DNA from: Gammaproteobacteria bacterium
Lineage (GTDB): Bacteria > Pseudomonadota > Gammaproteobacteria > HK1
Length of the DNA: 46,772 bases
Direction: 5' to 3'
Assembly (NCBI GenBank): GCA_022823045.1
Contig: JAJDXW010000120.1
Span: forward strand, 1-46,772
The translations under genes and the position numbers were made by a program. The notes beneath the pieces are model-generated. The model saw only the letters and a list, made by a program, of their open reading frames with translations. It had not been told where the DNA came from and made no database searches. This document shows, piece by piece, positions 1 to 6,460 of this stretch. The stretch's first letter is position 1. Each line of letters opens with the position of its first letter.

Positions 1-2109
1 CCCGACTTCCGGCGCTGCATGCGAGCCGTAGAGGTAGAGATTGAGCGACGACTCTTTGGCGCTGGACGGCCGGCCGACCACGCGGGCTGGTGCCTGGAGC
101 AGGCAACCGCGGCGGCCGACCAGGAGGTTGCCGGCTACTACATGCATGAAGTCGCTCTCGCGGTGCGCCGCCGCCGGCATGACGAAGGGCTTTCCAGAGA
201 GGTTGTCGAGGAACGCATCGGCGGGAATGCGGCCCTCCTGCAAGTGTTCGCCGAACACTTGGCCGTTCTGGAACGGCACGACGAGCGAGAAGCAGTGTTC
301 CGACTGGAAGGCGAAGCGTGGGATGACATCAGGGAGATCGAAGGGCAACGGAAACGCCGGGAATGGCGCGAGGCCGTGACTTTGCAGCAAGCGGCCATGC
401 GCGATGGCCGGGGCGCCCCGGCGCTCCTCGAGCAACTCGCCCTAGCCTGGTTCGGAGGGTACGTCGACGTCGAAGGAGACACCCCCGAGGCTCGGCTTCG
501 ATGCCTCCTAGGCGATGACGGCCTGCCCGGTGGCGACGATCCGATCCAGGTCGTTCTGGACGCCTTCCGCGGAACGGTCGGCCGCCCGGACGTTCCGGAC
601 CTGTCGGAGATCGTCCGTCTTCACTCCGAACATCGGCGCCACCGTCTGGCGTTTCCGTTCCTCGCCGGAATGGAGGTGCTTGCACCAGCGGCGCGGGCAG
701 AACGGGTCGAGCGGGACGAGACACGGATACGGCAGGCGTTTGCATTCCACTACACGACTTCTCCCGCGGATCGGCCACCCGACTGGTACGGACCGTTGCT
801 GGCGTCGCATCCCGGCATTGCCGCCGATGTCCTGATCGATCTGACCAGGGCGGAGATGCGGAACGGCAAACGACGGCTGTTGGGGATCTACGAGCTCGGG
901 GACAACGAGCCGTTTGCGCGACTGGCGTGCCTTCCCCTGCTCGATGCATTTCCCGTGCGCTGCACGGCGGAACGGCTCGATGACTTGAGCTATCTGCTTC
1001 GCACTGCGCTACTTCACTGCGATGCGGCGGATGTGCTGAGCTCGATCGACCGGAAGCTCGCCCGCCGCAGCATGGGTATGGCCCAGCGGGTCTGCTGGCT
1101 GGTGGCCGGGCTTCTGGCTTCGGCGAACTCGGCCTCCGCGGGTTTCGCGGCTTCGTACCGCAAGAGGCTGGAGGAGCACGTCGGCGGCAACGAGCGTCGG
1201 GCCCGGCATCTGGCGGACTTCGTGAGCCGAGCCGGCGATGCGCCCTTCTCCACCGTGAACTGGTGCCTGGAGGTTCCCGCGCTGCAACTTCTGGTCCGGT
1301 TGATTGGTTCCGTCCACCGGCCTGCCCTTGATCCTCTGGGTTCGATGTCGGATCTCGTCCGTGGGCTGATGGATCGGATTGCGTCCGTCCCGACCCCGGA
1401 GGCCACCGGCGCCCTCGCGGCACTCCGCGACGACGATGCCTTGCGTCCTTGGCGGCCCGACCTCGTTCATGCGGCGGACCGGCAGAGAGTGGTGCGGCGC
1501 GACACGGAGTTTCGCCATCCCGATGCCGCCCGGGTGCTGGAAACGCTCGCCGGCCACGGGCCGGCGAATACCGCCGATCTGGCCGCGCTGACGGTCGACC
1601 TCATCGAGGAGCTCTCCCGCAACATTCGGGACGGCAACACGAACGACTGGCGGCAATACTGGATTCGGAGCGTAGGCGATCAGCCTTGGAGGCCCGGGCA
1701 CGAAGATCACTGCCGGGACGCGCTGCTGTCCGACCTGCGCTACCGAATGCGCGGGCTGGGGATCGCGGCGGAGCCGGAAGGCCGGTACGCCGACGAGAAA
1801 CGAGCGGACATCCGAGTCTCCTACGACGGCTTCAACGTGCCGGTGGAGATCAAGAAGAGCACCAGCAGGGACCTCTGGAGCGCGGTCAGGAGCCAGGTGA
1901 TCCCGCGGTATGCCCGGGACCCGGGTGCCAACGGATACGGCATCTACCTCGTGTTCTGGTTCGGGGTCGAGCCGGTACCTTGTAAGTCGCCCGAATCCGG
2001 ACCGCGGCCCACCAGCGCCCCGGAACTCGGGGAGCGGCTGCTCGGCACGCTCTCGCCGGAAGAGGCGCGCCTGATCTCGATCTGCTTGATCGATGTCTCG
2101 AGACCATGA
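1..2109 (+). CDS. Defence-island protein with C-terminal PD-(D/E)XK-like nuclease motif, 5' end outside window
   Basis: The frame is open from base 1 (first in-frame ATG at 19), so this is probably the C-terminal part of a larger protein; at least 696 residues are visible. I do not recognise the family by name. Most of the visible chain is alpha-helical looking, with no Walker motif, so any NTPase domain would lie upstream. The C-terminus holds a PD-(D/E)XK-like arrangement: Asp597 in RADIRV, then Glu610-x-Lys612 in PVEIKK, followed by an amphipathic stretch and GYGIYLVFWFG, as in the core of restriction-type nucleases. It converges on a type I restriction-modification operon, so a defence role, such as the effector end of a STAND-like protein, is inferred. 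The nuclease reading rests on motif spacing only. Confidence 0.6.
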   Translation, partial: PDFRRCMRAVEVEIERRLFGAGRPADHAGWCLEQATAAADQEVAGYYMHEVALAVRRRRHDEGLSREVVEERIGGNAALLQVFAEHLAVLERHDEREAVFRLEGEAWDDIREIEGQRKRREWREAVTLQQAAMRDGRGAPALLEQLALAWFGGYVDVEGDTPEARLRCLLGDDGLPGGDDPIQVVLDAFRGTVGRPDVPDLSEIVRLHSEHRRHRLAFPFLAGMEVLAPAARAERVERDETRIRQAFAFHYTTSPADRPPDWYGPLLASHPGIAADVLIDLTRAEMRNGKRRLLGIYELGDNEPFARLACLPLLDAFPVRCTAERLDDLSYLLRTALLHCDAADVLSSIDRKLARRSMGMAQRVCWLVAGLLASANSASAGFAASYRKRLEEHVGGNERRARHLADFVSRAGDAPFSTVNWCLEVPALQLLVRLIGSVHRPALDPLGSMSDLVRGLMDRIASVPTPEATGALAALRDDDALRPWRPDLVHAADRQRVVRRDTEFRHPDAARVLETLAGHGPANTADLAALTVDLIEELSRNIRDGNTNDWRQYWIRSVGDQPWRPGHEDHCRDALLSDLRYRMRGLGIAAEPEGRYADEKRADIRVSYDGFNVPVEIKKSTSRDLWSAVRSQVIPRYARDPGANGYGIYLVFWFGVEPVPCKSPESGPRPTSAPELGERLLGTLSPEEARLISICLIDVSRP

Positions 2110-2457
2110 GCGGCCGATCGCGGCAAGGCGCGCATCGCCTTGTTTCGGTCCGTATCCTGAGCAGAACGAACCTCTACCGTTCAGCTACCCGGCGCACCTG
2201 TCTGTCCAGGCCCTCGGTGACCGGGTAGAGCACCCGATCGATGAGCGGTCGCAGTTCCTGCCCGCGAGTCCGGAACACGATGGGCACGATGACCAGCAAC
2301 GGAAGGTTGTCCAGCGCCGAGCGCCAGCGCACGCCGAAGCCGGCCAAGGCCGTTGGCGGGGCCTGCATCGCCGAGTTTCAACGCAACGGTGCGACCGACC
2401 CTGTCTGGGCAGTCTTAGGCTGTACGCCAGCTCCCTCCGCTCGGGTATCCGGGTCGC
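2110..2457. other. Gap between convergent genes with a possible gene remnant
   Basis: No convincing complete gene. On the minus strand 2174-2368 encodes 64 residues (core LPLLVIVPIVFRTRG, then GLDRQVRRVAER). The hydrophobic core followed by a GL..R..VR segment faintly recalls the end of MazF/PemK-type toxins, but the N-terminal half of such a protein is missing. It lies downstream of the DUF433 gene, where a toxin partner would be expected. I treat it as an unassigned fragment or chance ORF. Confidence 0.25.
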
Positions 2458-2697
2458 CTACACAGCAACAACAGCTTCATCCGGCATTCCAGTCAGCGCA
2501 GCCTTCGCAGTCGCAAGCACCTCAATCGCCTGATCGCGGGATACCGTCGGGTAGCTATCAAGGAAACCGCCGAGATGGTCGCCCGCTTCCAAGTGCTCGA
2601 TCAGGATGCGTATGGGTGCCCTTGTGCCGGAGAACACCGGCGTCCCACCAAGGATATCGGAATTCCTGCATATGGCCGTGCTTTGAATTGGATTCAC
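2458..2697 (-). CDS. DUF433 family protein (antitoxin-like)
   Basis: Small protein of about 79 residues with the DUF433 signature: SDILGGTPVFSGTR, a hydrophobic helix with LEAGDHLGGFL, then YPTVSRDQAIEVL. DUF433 proteins are short, helix-turn-helix-like and often encoded next to a PIN-like DUF5615 toxin, so they are commonly read as antitoxins. I chose the GTG at 2697 because GGAG lies eight bases upstream and the product has the usual family length. An ATG at 2775 would add about 26 residues overlapping the end of hsdS. It follows hsdS on the same strand by 64 bases and is probably the last gene of the restriction operon. No intact toxin partner is visible downstream. Confidence 0.8.
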   Translation of the reverse strand: MNPIQSTAICRNSDILGGTPVFSGTRAPIRILIEHLEAGDHLGGFLDSYPTVSRDQAIEVLATAKAALTGMPDEAVVAV

Positions 2698-2761
2698 CTC
2701 GGTCACTCCGCTGCACCAAGTCGTCTTGAAGATATACCGATGCGGCTCATGAGCGTTCGCG

Positions 2762-4012
2762 TCACGGTGCCGCATCCACTACCGTCCTCATGCACCGCTT
2801 CATCTCCCGAACGAGATCTTCCGCATGCCCATTGCGCCTGCGTGCGGTCAGGGAGCCATCAAATGCCTTGTTCAAGATGACTGCGAACACGCGATCGAGC
2901 ATCATCTTGCTCTTCTGCGACTGCTCAACCATCAACCGATGATGTTCCACGAGCGAAGTGACCTGCTTCAGCCTGTCCGGATCAGGTGGGGGGATTGGGA
3001 ACTGCATGAGATCCGGGGTGTCCAGCTTGCGCGTGCCATGCCCCGCGGTACGAACCAGCATCTGCAACTGCTGTCTTGCCAAATTGAGCGTCGCCCAGAT
3101 GTAGGCACCACTAATTTCTTCCGTCTTCGGGACCAGCGCTTTCATGTCTTGGTTGATCGTGACTGGATTTCGGTTGATCGCGACGGGAACATCTCGGGCG
3201 AGGATCATTCCCCGAACCACGATCAACGTGTTGCCTTGTTCGATAACGTTCAGGTTGGTCTCGTCGACGGCGGCTTGGGACACGTGATCCTGGCTGTCAG
3301 AGAGAAAGTCCGTCTTCATGTCCTTTGGCGAGACCCAAGGTACTTCGCCCGACCAGAACCGCTCGGTCCTCTTTGAGGGAGTCGCACCGCTCACCGGATC
3401 GACGAACTCGCCAAGCGGCCTGCAGGGCGGTTCGGACCTCCAGCTCGCAGGGCAGCCCAATGCACGCGCCAGAAGGGTCGGAAGGATGAGATTGGACTTG
3501 GCGTCAGCCTCGGCGCGGAGCTTGCGGAGGCGGTCAGCGAGGTCAAGGATCTCGACGATACGGCGTTGTTCCGAAGGGGTTGGGAGCGCGATTTCGTGCG
3601 CCCAGAATCTGTCAAGGATCACTCGGGGCATTTTCGCACCAGTCACGTACTGCGAGGCATATGCGAGGAACACCGGCGATCGTAGGTAATAGGCAAGGAA
3701 CTCTCGGGAGACGAGATGCGGATGAGGCCTGAGCGGTATCAACTCGGTAGTTGCGATGCCTGGCTCGTCGGGAACCACGACCTTATTCAGGTAAGGCCGG
3801 AGCTTCGAGTAAAGCACGTGGCCTTGATCGAAATGAAATGTGGATGTACCGGCCTCGGATACGGGCGCTCGGTGCTTTGCGAGAACAGTGCCCGTGTGGC
3901 CTTCGATCTGATCGAGGCCGAGATGCCACAAGGTGGCGTCTGGGTTGGGTGTGTCTTGGCGCGGAATGGAGGGAGCTGCTTCTCGCAGTGTATAACGAGG
4001 CCAGTCCATCAT
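2762..4012 (-). CDS. hsdS: Type I restriction-modification specificity subunit HsdS
   Basis: Specificity subunit of about 416 residues. It recognises the bipartite DNA target and bridges HsdM and HsdR. Two target-recognition domains are visible. The first contains YSKLRPYLNKVVV and a conserved helix with PTPSEQRRIVEILD. The second begins near LGEFVDPVSGATPSK, contains EVPWVSPKDMK, and ends in a second helical segment (PPPDPDRLKQVTSLVE). This is the usual TRD-helix-TRD-helix layout at about the usual length. The ATG at 4012 overlaps the TGA of the upstream MNT-HEPN gene (ATGA) and follows a purine-rich GGAGGAGGG; an adjacent ATG at 4009 is also possible. The sequence looks less GC-rich than the rest of the window. 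Confidence 0.93.
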   Translation of the reverse strand: MMDWPRYTLREAAPSIPRQDTPNPDATLWHLGLDQIEGHTGTVLAKHRAPVSEAGTSTFHFDQGHVLYSKLRPYLNKVVVPDEPGIATTELIPLRPHPHLVSREFLAYYLRSPVFLAYASQYVTGAKMPRVILDRFWAHEIALPTPSEQRRIVEILDLADRLRKLRAEADAKSNLILPTLLARALGCPASWRSEPPCRPLGEFVDPVSGATPSKRTERFWSGEVPWVSPKDMKTDFLSDSQDHVSQAAVDETNLNVIEQGNTLIVVRGMILARDVPVAINRNPVTINQDMKALVPKTEEISGAYIWATLNLARQQLQMLVRTAGHGTRKLDTPDLMQFPIPPPDPDRLKQVTSLVEHHRLMVEQSQKSKMMLDRVFAVILNKAFDGSLTARRRNGHAEDLVREMKRCMRTVVDAAP

Positions 4013-4809
4013 CCCTCCTCCACCTCCGCCAACCGGCACCCGACCCGTTCGTGCAACGCTTGCACGAGCGCGAGCGCACCCGCGCGATCAATCGGCTCGG
4101 CATCCGGGTCGACGCCCAGGTAGCGATACTTGACGGCGTAAGGCGTGAATTCGACCAAGTCCCGAAAGGACTCGACGGCGACGCCCCGGTCGGCGAGAAA
4201 ATCCAGCAATTCCTCCATATTGTGGGTGGGCGGATACACCTCTCCCAGCAATGCGATCCAGGCCTTGAGCAGCTTCTCGGTGGCCTGCTGCATGTGAAAG
4301 CCGAACGCCTCATCGGGGATTTCGTCCGAGCGGCGCACGGTCCGAAGGGCATTGACATTTCGCGTCGCAGCGTCCAGCAACATCCGAGCGCACTTGATGT
4401 CGCTCGTATGGAACTTCCCGTAAGCTCCTTGTGCGACAGCGGAGCGGCTCGCCACCGTGGCCGGCCCATAGAGCACCCTGCCTTCTCGCAACGCTCGCGC
4501 CAGGACATGGTTGAGGGAATCGCGCCAGTAGGCGACATCCTCATGGGAGTAGACGAGGATGTCGGTGGGAACGTGTATTCCCGCCAAGGCATGGTAGAGC
4601 CTCACCACCTCCTTGTGCCGGCTTCGTGCCGGTCCGAATGGTTCGGCTTCTACCACGATCAAATCGATATCCGAATTCTCGCGCTCTTCGCCGCGCCCAT
4701 GGGAGCCGAACAGGATGACCTGTTCCGGATCGACCTCGTCGACAATGGCCTGCACCATGCGGTCCAGAAGTGCATCGATCACCGGCTCCGTGCGGGCAAT
4801 TGGCGGCAT
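4009..4809 (-). CDS. Fused MNT nucleotidyltransferase-HEPN protein inside the hsd operon
   Basis: One polypeptide of about 266 residues joins two domains that are normally separate toxin and antitoxin proteins. The N-terminal half is a minimal nucleotidyltransferase with the motif GSHGRG (about 35-40) and Asp47-x-Asp49, fitting the GS-x10-DxD active site, plus a further DILVYS strand. The C-terminal half (about 125-266) is HEPN-like: GFHMQQATEKLLKAW, then YPPTHNMEEL, then YAVKYRYLG. The HEPN part lacks an obvious R-x4-6-H ribonuclease motif. The ATG at 4809 shares one base with the hsdM stop (TGATG), and the gene's own stop overlaps the hsdS start, so all three are translationally coupled. 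A GTG at 4812 is an alternative start. In two-gene HEPN/MNT systems MNT AMPylates and silences HEPN; its job here is unknown. Confidence 0.85.
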   Translation of the reverse strand: MPPIARTEPVIDALLDRMVQAIVDEVDPEQVILFGSHGRGEERENSDIDLIVVEAEPFGPARSRHKEVVRLYHALAGIHVPTDILVYSHEDVAYWRDSLNHVLARALREGRVLYGPATVASRSAVAQGAYGKFHTSDIKCARMLLDAATRNVNALRTVRRSDEIPDEAFGFHMQQATEKLLKAWIALLGEVYPPTHNMEELLDFLADRGVAVESFRDLVEFTPYAVKYRYLGVDPDAEPIDRAGALALVQALHERVGCRLAEVEEG

Positions 4810-6452
4810 CACTTCACCTCTTCAAGGAGCTTTTCGAGTCCCGCCGCAATCTCGCGCTCGATCGCGAGCACCTCTCGTATCAGCTCTCCCGGGTCTTCGT
4901 CAGGCACATCCTCCGCCACCTGCGGCCTGTACCGCGAGGCGGCAAGGTTGTAGTCGTTCCCTGCGATGAGGTCAAAGGGCGCCCACCAGCAGCGGGGCTC
5001 TTCGCTCCCGGAATCGAGCACGGCACCCGCCTCGACACCGGGTGGCTCTCGATAGTCCGACGCCTTGTATTCGGCCCAGGATCCAAGCAGTCCCGGGATG
5101 TCGTTCCTCTCCGGGGTCTCCGGACGACCGCCCGCCTGAATCCTGTCGGGGTCGTAGCCGTCGTTCCGAAGATCGTAGAACCAGACCTTCCCGGTTGCGG
5201 CCCGACCTTCATCGGGTTTTGCTGTTGGGCGGCGGAAGGCAAGGACCGAGGTCTTGACCCCGGAATAGGGCTTGAATACGCCCGCCGGGAGTGACACCAC
5301 GGTCAGCAGCTCGTACTCGCGGAGCAGCTTCTCGCGCAAGTCCTTGTGCGCCCTGGTGGACCCGAACAACACGCCCTCGGGTACGACGACCGCGCAGCGG
5401 CCTCCAGGGGCAAGCGAACGGAGCATCAGGGCGAGGAAGAGCAGCTCGCTCTTCTTCGACCGGGTGGGCAAGTCCTGCCGAAGGGACTCCCTCGGCACTT
5501 GGCCGGCGAAAGGTGGGTTCGAGAGGATCACCCGGTAGCGCCGGTGGCGATCGTCCTCGGTGAGTCCGCTCATCTCGGAAAGGACGTTCGCGCACTTGAG
5601 GGTCCCACGCCGAATCCCGTGCAGCACCAGATTCATCATCGAGATTCGCATCATGGAACGCGACACGTCCGTGCCATGGATCGAGGCTTCGAATCGGGGC
5701 CAGTCGGGAATCTTCTCGCCGGAACCCTTCCGGTAGGTCTGGAGGTTCGGGATCTCCTTTCTGGCCTCATCAAGGGTCTGCTCGTGCCGTTCGAGCCAGT
5801 CTTCGCCGTAGATCGGCAATTCCTCGGGCTCCTCGCTGTAGCGCGCGAGCACGTGATCCACCACGTCGATCAGGAAGCCCGCGGTGCCGCAGGCGGGGTC
5901 GTAGACGGTGTCACCAAGTTCAGGGGCGACCATCTCGACCATGAAGGCCCGGATCTGGCGAGGCGTGCGGAACTGCCCGTTCAGCGCGGATTGTCCCAGG
6001 TGCGTGAGGAGATACTCGAAGACATCGCCCTTCACGTCCGGGCCGAGCTTCCGGAAGTCGATCGAGTCGAGCTCGTCGATCACCTGCTTCAATACATTGG
6101 GGTCAGCGATCTCCAGCACTGCATCGCGGAAGTACTCGGCGACCTGCGGCTCGTCCTTCACAAGAGACGCCATGTAGGCGAACACCTCGTCCCGGACGAA
6201 GTCGCGCAGGTCGTTGCCGCTCCTGAAGCGCCACTTGGACCAACGGAAGCGTTCGGCCTGTTGGGGAAACAGGCGCACACTTCCGCCCGCACCGAGGCGC
6301 CCCTTGAGCTCCCGCGCCGACTCTTCCTCGTCGAGGAGCTTGAGGTAGATGAGGTACGAAATCTGCTCGATGTAGGTGACCGGGTTGGTCACCCCGCCTG
6401 CCCAGAGGATGTCGGTGATCCGGTCGAGCTTGCGGCGAAGACTCTGATCCAT
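4809..6452 (-). CDS. hsdM: Type I restriction-modification methyltransferase subunit HsdM
   Basis: N6-adenine DNA methyltransferase of 547 residues; with HsdS it protects the host target and with HsdR forms the restriction complex. An N-terminal helical HsdM_N region (residues 5-150) contains YLIYLKLLDEEES. The catalytic N6_Mtase domain holds the SAM-binding motif DPACGTAGFL (about 185-194) and the catalytic NPPF (about 312-315), followed by GGRCAVVVPEGVLFG and LPAGVFKPYSGVKT, both typical of HsdM. A C-terminal helix with EREIAAGLEKLLEE fits HsdS contact. It starts eight bases after hsdR ends and overlaps the next gene by one base. All key residues are present. Confidence 0.96.
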   Translation of the reverse strand: MDQSLRRKLDRITDILWAGGVTNPVTYIEQISYLIYLKLLDEEESARELKGRLGAGGSVRLFPQQAERFRWSKWRFRSGNDLRDFVRDEVFAYMASLVKDEPQVAEYFRDAVLEIADPNVLKQVIDELDSIDFRKLGPDVKGDVFEYLLTHLGQSALNGQFRTPRQIRAFMVEMVAPELGDTVYDPACGTAGFLIDVVDHVLARYSEEPEELPIYGEDWLERHEQTLDEARKEIPNLQTYRKGSGEKIPDWPRFEASIHGTDVSRSMMRISMMNLVLHGIRRGTLKCANVLSEMSGLTEDDRHRRYRVILSNPPFAGQVPRESLRQDLPTRSKKSELLFLALMLRSLAPGGRCAVVVPEGVLFGSTRAHKDLREKLLREYELLTVVSLPAGVFKPYSGVKTSVLAFRRPTAKPDEGRAATGKVWFYDLRNDGYDPDRIQAGGRPETPERNDIPGLLGSWAEYKASDYREPPGVEAGAVLDSGSEEPRCWWAPFDLIAGNDYNLAASRYRPQVAEDVPDEDPGELIREVLAIEREIAAGLEKLLEEVK

Positions 6453-6460
6453 CTTTCCCT

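Noticed and set aside
4009-4809. Calling the HEPN half an active ribonuclease toxin
   Set aside because: The R-x4-6-H catalytic motif is not visible in the HEPN part.
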